Assembly (NCBI GenBank): GCA_947500965.1
Contig: CANMWW010000114.1
Span: 1 to 6,887, forward strand
Origin: Alphaproteobacteria bacterium
Lineage (GTDB): Bacteria > Pseudomonadota > Alphaproteobacteria > CACIAM-22H2
DNA length: 6,887 nt
Direction of reading: 5' to 3'
In this document: piece by piece, positions 1-5,860 of the stretch
Numbering within the stretch: position 1 is the first letter of the stretch
Layout: each line of letters opens with the position of its first letter
The notes under the pieces: generated by a model
Seen by the model: the letters and a program-made list of their open reading frames with translations, nothing else
Databases searched by the model: none
What the model was told of the DNA's origin: nothing
Position numbers and translations under genes: made by a program

Positions 1-160
1 CCACGTGGTCGTGCGCTCGCGGCGCATCGCGGGCGGCATGAACGCCATCGGCTTCGGCGCCGACGGCATGCTGGCGGGCGCCGCGTGCTGGCGCGCCGAC
101 GGCACGCCGGTCGCCGTCTCCGGCGGGCTCGCGCGCGCCGGCGTGCGCTTCACCATCTGA
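1..160 (+). CDS. C-terminal end of a gamma-glutamyltransferase-like protein (partial)
   Basis: This is an open frame entering from the left edge (first full codon at base 2) and ending at TGA 158-160, giving 52 residues. Near its start comes GGMNAI, then DGMLAGAACWRADGTPV in the middle. The layout (Gly-Gly, short strand, Asp-Gly turn, GAA, Arg, Asp-Gly) resembles the end of the gamma-glutamyltransferase small subunit, where a GAADPRRDG-like stretch is usual. That family consists of N-terminal-nucleophile hydrolases that cleave gamma-glutamyl or related amide bonds. The catalytic Thr and most of the protein lie outside the window, so activity cannot be judged. The usual DPRRDG is altered here to CWRADG, so this would be a divergent subfamily. 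The family assignment rests on remembered pattern only; the reading frame itself is more certain. It lies 56 bases upstream of the dehydrogenase gene on the same strand. Confidence 0.5.
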   Translation, partial: HVVVRSRRIAGGMNAIGFGADGMLAGAACWRADGTPVAVSGGLARAGVRFTI

Positions 161-161
161 G

Positions 162-188
162 GGCCGGGCGGGCATCCGCGCCCCGGCC
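162..188 (+). terminator. GC-rich hairpin after the first stop codon
   Basis: GGCCGGG (162-168) pairs with CCCGGCC (182-188). C181 is bulged, and CG (169-170) pairs with CG (179-180), closing an 8-base loop. The stem begins one base after the TGA. No T-run follows, so it may be a weak or Rho-assisted terminator, or an mRNA-stabilising stem between two genes of one operon. Confidence 0.3.
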
Positions 189-216
189 GACGCGTTCCAA
201 CATCGAGAGAGCCGCC

Positions 217-1182
217 ATGACAGAGAAGATCGTCGTCCTCGACGCCCTCGCCCCGCGCACGGCCGAGCGCCTGCGCGGGATGCTTCCCCCGGGCTTCGAG
301 ATGACCCACGCCACGGAGCGCACGGAGCCGCATCTCTGCGAGATCCTCGCCGACGCCGACTACGCGGTCTCCGGCCAGGTCGCCGTCAACGAGGCGATGC
401 TGCGCGCCGCGCGCAAGCTGAAGCTGCTGCACAAGTGGGGCGTCGGCGTCGACAACTTCGACCTCGACGCGGCGCGCGCGCTCGGCATCAAGGTCGCGCG
501 CACCACCGGCAGCAACGCCGTGCCGGTGGCGGAGTTCGCGCTCGGCCTGATGCTCTCCGCGCTGCGCAACATGGCCTATGGCCACGAGGGCCTGCAGAAG
601 GGCGAGTGGCGCACCTGGAAGATGCGCGACGCCTTCATGCTCTCCGGCAAGACCGTCGGCATCGTGGGCTTCGGCGCGATCGGCAAGACGCTGGCGCGCC
701 TGCTTTCGGGCTTCGGCTGCCGCATCCTCTACACCAAGCCCACGCGCCTCGACGCGGCGGAGGAGGCGAGGCTCGGCGCGACCTGGGTGTCGCTCGCGGA
801 CCTGCTCGCGCAGTCCGACGTCGTGTCGCTGCACTGCCCGATGACCGACCAGACCCGCAACATGATCGACCGCCGCGCGCTGTCGACCATGAAGAAGACC
901 GCGATCCTCGTGAACTGCGCGCGCGGCGGCGTGGTGGTGGAGGACGACCTCGTCTGGGCGCTGCGCGAGGGCGTGATCCACGCCGCGGCGAGCGACGTCT
1001 ACGAGACCGAGCCGCTGCCGCCCGACAGCACGCTGATCGGCATCCCGAACATGGTGACCACGCCGCATCTCGCGGCGATGGCCGCCGACAACTTCGAGCC
1101 CTCGGTGCGCCGCATCTTCGAGAACATCAGGCGCCTTTCTGTGGGCGAGCCGATCGTGGCAGGCGACGTCGTGGTGCCCTGA
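217..1182 (+). CDS. D-2-hydroxyacid dehydrogenase, NAD(P)-dependent
   Basis: This 321-residue cytoplasmic protein should interconvert a D-2-hydroxyacid and its 2-oxoacid. It has the two-lobed fold of the D-isomer-specific family: a split substrate domain (about 1-100 and 290-321) around a Rossmann domain (about 101-289). Visible motifs are GFGAIG (151-156, dinucleotide-binding glycines), NCARGG with the substrate Arg236, Glu265 in ETEP, and TPHLA with catalytic His284, so the Arg-Glu-His triad is complete. The start at 217 is chosen because GAGAGA (205-210) lies six bases upstream and because the open frame further upstream reads as Arg-rich shadow sequence. After the second Rossmann strand (RILYTKP, 169-175), Thr173 stands where NAD-specific members carry Asp, and Lys174 and Arg177 follow. 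This hints at NADPH use. Length is normal for glyoxylate/hydroxypyruvate reductase-like members; phosphoglycerate dehydrogenase is less likely because no ACT-type extension is present. The oxidoreductase gene starts 20 bases after its stop, suggesting co-transcription. The exact substrate is unknown. Confidence 0.9.
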   Translation: MTEKIVVLDALAPRTAERLRGMLPPGFEMTHATERTEPHLCEILADADYAVSGQVAVNEAMLRAARKLKLLHKWGVGVDNFDLDAARALGIKVARTTGSNAVPVAEFALGLMLSALRNMAYGHEGLQKGEWRTWKMRDAFMLSGKTVGIVGFGAIGKTLARLLSGFGCRILYTKPTRLDAAEEARLGATWVSLADLLAQSDVVSLHCPMTDQTRNMIDRRALSTMKKTAILVNCARGGVVVEDDLVWALREGVIHAAASDVYETEPLPPDSTLIGIPNMVTTPHLAAMAADNFEPSVRRIFENIRRLSVGEPIVAGDVVVP

Positions 1183-1202
1183 CGGGCGCCCGGCGCGTCG
1201 CC

Positions 1203-3233
1203 ATGCCCGACGACCTCAGGCTGCTCCCGCATCTCTGGACGCCGACGCGCGTCGGCGCGCTCGAGCTGCGCAACCGCGTGATGGTCAGCGGGCACACCGT
1301 CCTCTACGCCGAGGACGGGCTGCTGGGCGACCGGCACGTCGCCTATTTCGCCGAGCGCGCGCGCGGCGGGGCGGCGCTCGTCGTCATCGAGCAGCAGGCG
1401 GCGCATCCCGCGGGCCGCAACTACCTCGCGGGATGCCGCGCCTACGACCCGGCGGTGGTGCCGCGCTACGCAAGGCTCGCCGACGCGATCCACGCCCATG
1501 GCGCCGCGGTCCTCGCGCAGCTCTTCTGCGGCGGCGCGCAGGGCCAGGGGACGATGTACATCGATTCCTGGCGCGCGCTGATGGCGCCCTCGGCGATCGC
1601 CTCGACGCAGTTCCAGGAACTGCCCGCGGAGATGGACGCGGCGGACATCGCCTCGGTGACCGAGGGCTTCGCCACCTCCGCCGCGCACGCGCAGGCCGGC
1701 GGGCTCGACGGCGTGGAGATCCACGCCGCGCACAGCCAGCTGCTCGGCGCCTTCCTGAGCCCCGCCTTCAACCGGCGCACGGACGGCTATGGCGGCGACC
1801 TCGCGCGACGATGCCGCATCGTGCTCGAGATCGGCGAGGCGGTGCGTCGCCGCGTCGGGTCGCGCTTCGCCGTCGGGCTGCGCCTCTCCGCGAGCGAGTT
1901 CCTGCCGCGCGACGCGGGCATCGCGATCGAGGAGGCCGAGGCGCAGGCCGAGGTCTTCTGCCGCAGCGGGCTCTTCGACTTCCTCGACATCTCGGGCGGC
2001 GGCTACTTCGCCAAGCATGTCTCGGTCACGCCGATGATGTCGGACCGGCCCGAGGGCTTCCTCGCGCCAGCCGCCAGGCGCATCCGCGCCGTCGCCGCGG
2101 GCCGCGCCGCGGTCTTCGTCGTCGGCCGGGTCTGGAACCTCGCGCTCGCCGACGAGATCGTCGGTGCCGGCGCCGCCGACATGGTGGCGATGACGCGCGC
2201 GCACATGGCCGACCCGCATCTCGTGCGCAAGGCGCGCGAGGGCAGGGCGGAGGAGATCGTCCCCTGCGTCGGCGCGATGGTCTGCGTGCGTCGCCTCGGC
2301 GAGCAGAACGCGGTCACCTGCCTGATGAACCCCGCGATGGGGCGCGAGGCGAAATGGGGCGAGGGCAGCCTCGTGCCCGTCGCGCGCGGCGCGGCGCGCG
2401 ACATCCTCGTGGCGGGCGGCGGGCCGGCCGGGCTCAAGGCCGCGACGATCGCCGCGCGGCGCGGCCATCGCGTCGTGCTGATGGAGCGCGAGGCGCGCAC
2501 CGGCGGGCGCCTGCGCCTGCTCGCCGCGATGCCGCTGCGCACGCGCTGGGGCCTCGCGATCGACAGCCTCGACGCCGCCGCGCGGCGCGCGGGCGTGGAG
2601 ATCCGGGAGGGCAGCGAGGCGCGCGCCGAGGACATCCTCGCCGCCGACAAGGCGATCGTGGCCACGGGCGCGGCATGGGAGCGCACGGGCTTCAGCGCCT
2701 ACAGGCCCGAGCGCGAGGGCATCCCCGGCGCCGGGCTCGGCTTCGTGCTCGACATCGGCACCGCCGCCGCGCGCGCCATCGCCGACCCGGCGTCGCTCGG
2801 GCGGCGCGTGGCCATCCTCGACGAGACCCAGGACGCCCTCGCCGCCGGCCTCGCCGACCTGCTCGGCGGGGCAGGGACGCAGGTGGAGATCCTGACGCCG
2901 CATCTCTTCTTCGGCGACGCGCTCGCGCGCAGCTACGACCTGTCCTTCGCGATGAAGCGGCTGCGCGCCGCGGGCGTCGTGGTGACGCCCCAGCATTTCG
3001 TCGATCGCATCGAGCCCGGCGTCGTCCACGCCTACGGCATCTGGGACGGGGCGCCGCGCGTGCTGGAGGGCATCGACACGCTCGTCGTCTCGCTCTCGCG
3101 CCGGCCGGTCGACGCCCTCTGGCGCGCGGCCCGCGACGCGGGCCACGCGGCGCTGCGCATCGGCGACGCGCTCGCGCCGCGGTCCATCGAGGCCGCGATC
3201 CACGAGGGCGAGCGCGTCGGCCGCGAGGCCTGA
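1203..3233 (+). CDS. FMN/FAD/iron-sulfur oxidoreductase, FadH/trimethylamine dehydrogenase family
   Basis: This 676-residue protein has the layout of 2,4-dienoyl-CoA reductase, trimethylamine/histamine dehydrogenase and N-demethylase relatives. An Old Yellow Enzyme TIM barrel (about 5-345, FMN) comes first, then a cysteine segment (355-373), then a FAD/NAD(P)-binding region with VAGGGPAG (403-410) and GDALAPRSIEAAI near the C-terminus (654-666). Barrel signatures include FLSPAFNRRTDGYGG (184-198), FVVGRVW (305-311) and a HAAH motif with His174 and His177. Three positions are unusual: the cluster reads C355-x5-C361-x11-C373 with Ala358 where a fourth ligand is expected; Gln179 replaces the usual active-site Tyr; and Cys109 replaces the His of QLxHxGR. 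The N-terminal half reminds me of actinobacterial oxidoreductases annotated as mycofactocin-associated FadH/OYE, but no mycofactocin gene is in view. The start at 1203 has only a weak ribosome site, so translation may be coupled to the dehydrogenase 20 bases upstream. The next ATG (residue 27) would remove the first barrel strand. Substrate unknown. Confidence 0.85.
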   Translation: MPDDLRLLPHLWTPTRVGALELRNRVMVSGHTVLYAEDGLLGDRHVAYFAERARGGAALVVIEQQAAHPAGRNYLAGCRAYDPAVVPRYARLADAIHAHGAAVLAQLFCGGAQGQGTMYIDSWRALMAPSAIASTQFQELPAEMDAADIASVTEGFATSAAHAQAGGLDGVEIHAAHSQLLGAFLSPAFNRRTDGYGGDLARRCRIVLEIGEAVRRRVGSRFAVGLRLSASEFLPRDAGIAIEEAEAQAEVFCRSGLFDFLDISGGGYFAKHVSVTPMMSDRPEGFLAPAARRIRAVAAGRAAVFVVGRVWNLALADEIVGAGAADMVAMTRAHMADPHLVRKAREGRAEEIVPCVGAMVCVRRLGEQNAVTCLMNPAMGREAKWGEGSLVPVARGAARDILVAGGGPAGLKAATIAARRGHRVVLMEREARTGGRLRLLAAMPLRTRWGLAIDSLDAAARRAGVEIREGSEARAEDILAADKAIVATGAAWERTGFSAYRPEREGIPGAGLGFVLDIGTAAARAIADPASLGRRVAILDETQDALAAGLADLLGGAGTQVEILTPHLFFGDALARSYDLSFAMKRLRAAGVVVTPQHFVDRIEPGVVHAYGIWDGAPRVLEGIDTLVVSLSRRPVDALWRAARDAGHAALRIGDALAPRSIEAAIHEGERVGREA

Positions 3234-3258
3234 CGCGCCCGGGACCGGGACCGGACCC

Positions 3259-3280
3259 GGCCTCGCCCGCGCGCGAGGCC
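3259..3280 (+). terminator. Possible terminator hairpin after the oxidoreductase gene
   Basis: GGCCTCGC (3259-3266) pairs perfectly with GCGAGGCC (3273-3280), an 8-bp stem around a 6-base loop, 25 bases after the oxidoreductase stop. It is followed by AAATGTC rather than a T-run, so intrinsic termination would be weak. Its position between functionally different genes supports a role in ending the metabolic transcript. Confidence 0.4.
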
Positions 3281-3372
3281 AAATGTCGCTCCGCCATTCG
3301 ACCTCGCCGCCGCGGGGGCGCGATCGCCTAGGACTCTCCCATGAACGGCCCGCGCATGCGGGCGCGTTGCGC

Positions 3373-3380
3373 AGAGGGAG
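3373..3380 (+). promoter_or_regulatory. Ribosome binding site that sets the regulator start
   Basis: AGAGGGAG lies eight bases before ATG 3389. The alternative in-frame ATG at 3341 has no comparable site, so 3389 is preferred and the protein is 16 residues shorter than the longest possible frame. Confidence 0.7.
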
Positions 3381-3388
3381 ATCCGCCG

Positions 3389-4123
3389 ATGACGCAGGTG
3401 ATGCTGAAGGCCCCGCCCCGCATGCCGGCTCCGCCGCCGGCCGGCGTGCCAATGTCGCATGGCGCGGACGGTGGATGGCGCGCGGCGCCCGGGCTCGACG
3501 AGGACTGGCTGTCGCTGCATTTCGGGCGGACGCTGCGCCGCCGGCACCAGCGTGGCGCGCATCTCTTCCTGGAGGGCGCGGAGACCGAGAACCTCTACTT
3601 CTTCCTGCGCGGCTGGGCCATGAAGTACAAGTCGCTGCTCGACGGGCGGCGGCAGATCCTCGACTTCGTCCTGCCGGGCGAGCCGCTCGGCTTCGTCGCT
3701 GCCCAGCGCGCGCCCTACGCGGTCGAGATGCTCTGCGACGCCGAGACCGTCGCGGTCCCGCGGCGCGCCTTCGACGAGGCCTTCGGCGCCGATCCTGCCT
3801 TCGCCCGCGCCATCTGCCGCCAGTTCGAGGCCGCCAGCGCGCGTGCCCATGACCGCATGACCTCGATCGGCTGCCGGTCGGCGCGCACGCGCGTGTGCCG
3901 GCTGCTGGCCGAGCTCGTCGAGCGCGCGCTGGGCGAGCGGCCCGCGCATGGCCCGGTCTCGATCGCCCTGCCCCTCTCGCAGCGCCACATCGCGGACGCG
4001 ACCGCGCTGCGCGTGGAGACGGTCTGCCGCGCGCTCGTCCAGCTCGCCGAGGAGGGCGTGGCGGTGGTGCGGCGCGGCACGCTGCGCGTGGCCGACCCCG
4101 CGCTGCTGGCCGAGGAGGCCTGA
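3389..4123 (+). CDS. Crp/Fnr-family transcriptional regulator, FNR/FixK-like DNA contacts
   Basis: This 244-residue regulator has a flexible Pro-rich N-terminus (about 1-35), a cyclic-nucleotide-binding-type beta-roll (about 45-130), a dimerisation helix (about 134-160) and a C-terminal winged helix (about 165-240). The recognition helix reads LRVETVCRAL (207-216): Val209, Glu210 and Arg214 match the FNR/FixK pattern V-E-x-x-S-R rather than Crp R-E-x-x-x-R, except that Cys213 takes the place of Ser. No cysteine occurs in the first 115 residues, so the FNR [4Fe-4S] site is absent. The cAMP-phosphate Arg-Ser pair of Crp appears as Pro109-Tyr110, so cAMP binding is unlikely. Cysteines are at 116, 143, 162, 170 and 213. 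It probably acts as a dimer on TTGAY-N4-RTCAA-like sites; its signal is unknown, and redox through Cys213 is one possibility. The chaperonin gene follows at 86 bases and carries a matching core dyad, so it is a likely target. Confidence 0.88.
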   Translation: MTQVMLKAPPRMPAPPPAGVPMSHGADGGWRAAPGLDEDWLSLHFGRTLRRRHQRGAHLFLEGAETENLYFFLRGWAMKYKSLLDGRRQILDFVLPGEPLGFVAAQRAPYAVEMLCDAETVAVPRRAFDEAFGADPAFARAICRQFEAASARAHDRMTSIGCRSARTRVCRLLAELVERALGERPAHGPVSIALPLSQRHIADATALRVETVCRALVQLAEEGVAVVRRGTLRVADPALLAEEA

Positions 4124-4133
4124 CGCCGCCGCG

Positions 4134-4147
4134 ATGAGACGCGTCAA
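4134..4147 (+). promoter_or_regulatory. Candidate Crp/Fnr-type operator in front of groEL
   Basis: The sequence ATGAG-ACGC-GTCAA contains the family core TGA-N6-TCA (4135-4137 and 4144-4146). The right half is a full RTCAA match; the left half matches TTGAY at three of five positions. The centre lies between 4140 and 4141. A class II site (centre at -41.5) would put the transcript start at about 4182, with CATGCT (4170-4175) as a poor -10 element, and leave a 28-base leader before ATG 4210. This is prediction only; the -10 match is three of six. Confidence 0.4.
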
Positions 4148-4156
4148 TCGCGGCGC

Positions 4157-4170
4157 GGCGCGGCCGCGCC
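4157..4170. repeat. 14-bp perfect palindrome upstream of groEL
   Basis: GGCGCGGCCGCGCC is its own reverse complement. It sits between the candidate operator and the ribosome site. It could be an operator, or a by-product of the GC-rich composition; as RNA it has no room for a loop unless the central bases open. Confidence 0.4.
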
Positions 4171-4196
4171 ATGCTGCGCGCCAACCTGCACCGGCC

Positions 4197-4201
4197 GGAG
4201 G
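4197..4201 (+). promoter_or_regulatory. Ribosome binding site that sets the groEL start
   Basis: A GGAGG lies eight bases before ATG 4210. The upstream in-frame ATG at 4171 would add 13 residues not seen in GroEL proteins. Starting at 4210 gives MAHKNVMF, which aligns with the usual MAAKDVKF start and keeps E. coli numbering through the ATP site. Confidence 0.85.
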
Positions 4202-4209
4202 CGAGCGCC

Positions 4210-5835
4210 ATGGCGCACAAGAACGTGATGTTCCATTCCGCCGCGCGCGAGAAGGTGCTGCGCGGCGCCGCCCAGCTCGCGGACGCGGTCCGCGTCACGC
4301 TCGGGCCGAAGTCGAAGTCCGTCCTCATGCAGCGCAAGTGGGGCACGCCGCTCGTCTGCAACGACGGCGTCACCATCGCGCGCGAGTTCGAGCTGGCCGA
4401 CGCCGAGGAGAACCTCGGCGCGCAGATGCTGCGCCAGGCCGCCGAGCGCACCGGCGACGCCGTGGGCGACGGCACGAGCACCTCCACGGTGCTCGCCCAT
4501 GCCATCCTGGCCGACGGGGTACGCAACGTGGTCGCGGGCGCGAGCGCGATCGACATCAAGCGCGGGCTCGACCGCGGCGCGCGCGTCGTGGTCGCGGCGC
4601 TCAAGGGCTTCTCGCGCCCCGTGCTGTCGCGCCGCGAGCGCGCGCAGGTCGCGACGATCTCGGCGCACAACGACCCGGCGATCGGCGAGCTGGTCGCCGA
4701 CGCGATGGAGCGCATCGGCCCGGAGGGCGTGATCACCGTCGAGGAATCCAAGACGACCGAGACGCAGCTCGAGGTCGTCGAGGGCATGCAGTTCGACCGC
4801 GGCTTCGTGTCGCCCTACTTCGTCACCGACGCCGAGAAGATGGAGGCGGTGCTGGAGGACGCCTGCGTCCTCGTCTCCGACCGCAGGATCGGCGGGCTCA
4901 AGGACATGGTGCCGCTGCTCGAGCAGGTCGCCAAGTCGGGCCGGCCGCTGCTGCTCGTGGCGGAGGAGATCGAGGGCGAGGCGCTGGCGACGCTGATCGT
5001 CAACCACCTGCGCGGTTCGCTGAAATGCTGCGCGGTGAAGGCGCCGGGCTTCGGCGACCGCCGCAAGGCCATGCTCCAGGACATCGCCGTCCTCACCGGC
5101 GCGCAGGTCGTGTCCGAGGAGCTCGGCCTGCGGCTGGAGAACACGGGCATGGCCGAGCTCGGCCGCGCGCGGCGGGTCGTCGTCGACAAGGACAGCACGA
5201 CGCTGGTCGGCGGCATGGGCGCGCGCAAGGCGATCGACGCGCGCATCGAGCATGTCCGGCGCGAGATCGAGCGCGCGACCTCGGACTACGACCGCGACAA
5301 GCTGCGCGAGCGCCTTGCGAAGCTCTCCGGCGGCGTCGCCGTCATCCGCGTCGGCGCGCCATCCGAGGCGGAGATGAAGGCGCGCAAGGAGGCGCTCGAC
5401 GACGCGATCAGCGCCACGCGCGCGGCGGTCGCCGAGGGCATCGTGCCCGGCGGCGGCGTCGCGCTCCTGCGCTGCATCCCCGCGATCGAGGCCGAGCAGT
5501 CGAGCTGCGAGGGCGACGAGCGCACGGGCGTCGCCATCCTGCGCCGCGCGCTCGAGGTCCCGGCCCGCCAGATCGCGGAGAACTCCGCCGTCGATGGCGG
5601 CGTCGCGGTGGCGCGGATGGTCGCGGAGACCGGCAGCTTCGGGCTCGACGCCTCCAGCAAGCGCTATGTCGACCTGGTCGAGGCCGGCATCGTCGACCCC
5701 ACCAAGGTCGTGCGCGTCGCGCTCGAGAACGCGGTGTCGATTGCGAGCGTGCTGCTGCTCACCGAGGCGACGATGACCGAGGCGCCTGAGGAGAGGAAGG
5801 ACCGCGCCGCGGCGCCCGCCGACTACGGCATGTGA
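4210..5835 (+). CDS. groEL: Divergent GroEL paralog (60-kDa chaperonin)
   Basis: This is a 541-residue group I chaperonin subunit expected to form cytoplasmic ATP-driven folding rings. ATPase residues align with E. coli numbering: Thr30/Gly32 in TLGP, Asp52 in NDG, Asp87 in GDGTST and Asp398, plus GGGVAL (414-419). Apical residues for GroES and substrate binding are mostly kept (Phe199, Tyr203, Phe204, Val234, Leu237, Leu259, Ile263, Val264), and KAPGFGDRRKAML (277-289) is intact. It differs from housekeeping GroEL at nearly invariant places: GPKSKSV for GPKGRNV (32-38), NDG for KDG (51-53), GDGTSTST for GDGTTTAT (86-93). The tail ends AAAPADYGM with no GGM repeat, and no groES lies upstream. 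No CIRCE element (TTAGCACTC-N9-GAGTGCTAA) or recognisable heat-shock promoter is seen. It therefore looks like a second, specially regulated chaperonin that would borrow GroES from elsewhere. The frame is intact and the key residues are present, so it should be functional. The Crp/Fnr gene upstream is its likely regulator. Confidence 0.95.
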   Translation: MAHKNVMFHSAAREKVLRGAAQLADAVRVTLGPKSKSVLMQRKWGTPLVCNDGVTIAREFELADAEENLGAQMLRQAAERTGDAVGDGTSTSTVLAHAILADGVRNVVAGASAIDIKRGLDRGARVVVAALKGFSRPVLSRRERAQVATISAHNDPAIGELVADAMERIGPEGVITVEESKTTETQLEVVEGMQFDRGFVSPYFVTDAEKMEAVLEDACVLVSDRRIGGLKDMVPLLEQVAKSGRPLLLVAEEIEGEALATLIVNHLRGSLKCCAVKAPGFGDRRKAMLQDIAVLTGAQVVSEELGLRLENTGMAELGRARRVVVDKDSTTLVGGMGARKAIDARIEHVRREIERATSDYDRDKLRERLAKLSGGVAVIRVGAPSEAEMKARKEALDDAISATRAAVAEGIVPGGGVALLRCIPAIEAEQSSCEGDERTGVAILRRALEVPARQIAENSAVDGGVAVARMVAETGSFGLDASSKRYVDLVEAGIVDPTKVVRVALENAVSIASVLLLTEATMTEAPEERKDRAAAPADYGM

Positions 5836-5860
5836 CGCGGCGCCGCGCGCCGGGCGTCAC
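5832..5860. terminator. Bidirectional hairpin joining two convergent stop codons
   Basis: GTGACGC (5832-5838) pairs with GCGTCAC (5854-5860), and inside it GGCGC (5839-5843) pairs with GCGCC (5847-5851) around a CGC loop, with GG 5852-5853 bulged: 12 base pairs in all. The groEL TGA lies in the left arm and the opposite-strand stop (TCA 5857-5859) in the right arm. No T-run flanks either side, but stability and position suggest a shared terminator or mRNA 3'-end protector. Confidence 0.6.

Larger units (their letters stand above)
3234..3388 (+). other. Intergenic region upstream of the Crp/Fnr gene
   Basis: These 155 bases separate the oxidoreductase stop from the regulator start. The left third is C/G tracts and a hairpin (3259-3280). 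The right part holds an in-frame ATG at 3341 that lacks a good ribosome site. I see no convincing -35/-10 pair and no TTGAT/ATCAA half-site, so there is no visible sign of autoregulation by an FNR-type site. It probably contains the regulator's promoter, but I cannot place it. Confidence 0.5.

Noticed and set aside
85..216. N-terminal extension of the hydroxyacid dehydrogenase
   Set aside because: It overlaps the end of the preceding gene, is Arg-rich, and has no ribosome site; ATG 217 has one and matches family length.
435..1202. N-terminal extension of the oxidoreductase frame
   Set aside because: The 256 extra codons overlap the hydroxyacid dehydrogenase in another frame and read as Arg/Gly-rich shadow sequence; the barrel begins properly at ATG 1203.
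1433..3331. 632-codon plus-strand frame inside the oxidoreductase gene
   Set aside because: Translation is almost only Arg, Ala, Gly, Asp and Pro, typical of a frame-shifted shadow of a GC-rich gene.
3234..3388. Sigma70-type promoter for the regulator (TTCGAC near 3297)
   Set aside because: A TTCGAC occurs, but no acceptable -10 hexamer lies 16-18 bases downstream, so I do not call it.
4124..4209. groES or a CIRCE heat-shock element upstream of groEL
   Set aside because: The spacer is only 86 bases, far too short for groES, and the TTAGCACTC/GAGTGCTAA repeat is absent.
999..4787. Antisense open frame of 1262 codons on the minus strand
   Set aside because: It crosses three well-supported plus-strand genes and two spacers, its translation is low-complexity Arg/Ala/Gly-rich, and it shows no domain. 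High third-position GC suppresses antisense stops, which explains its length.
3948..5789. 613-codon plus-strand frame across the regulator and groEL
   Set aside because: It is Arg/Ala-rich shadow sequence overlapping two genes with clear conserved motifs.
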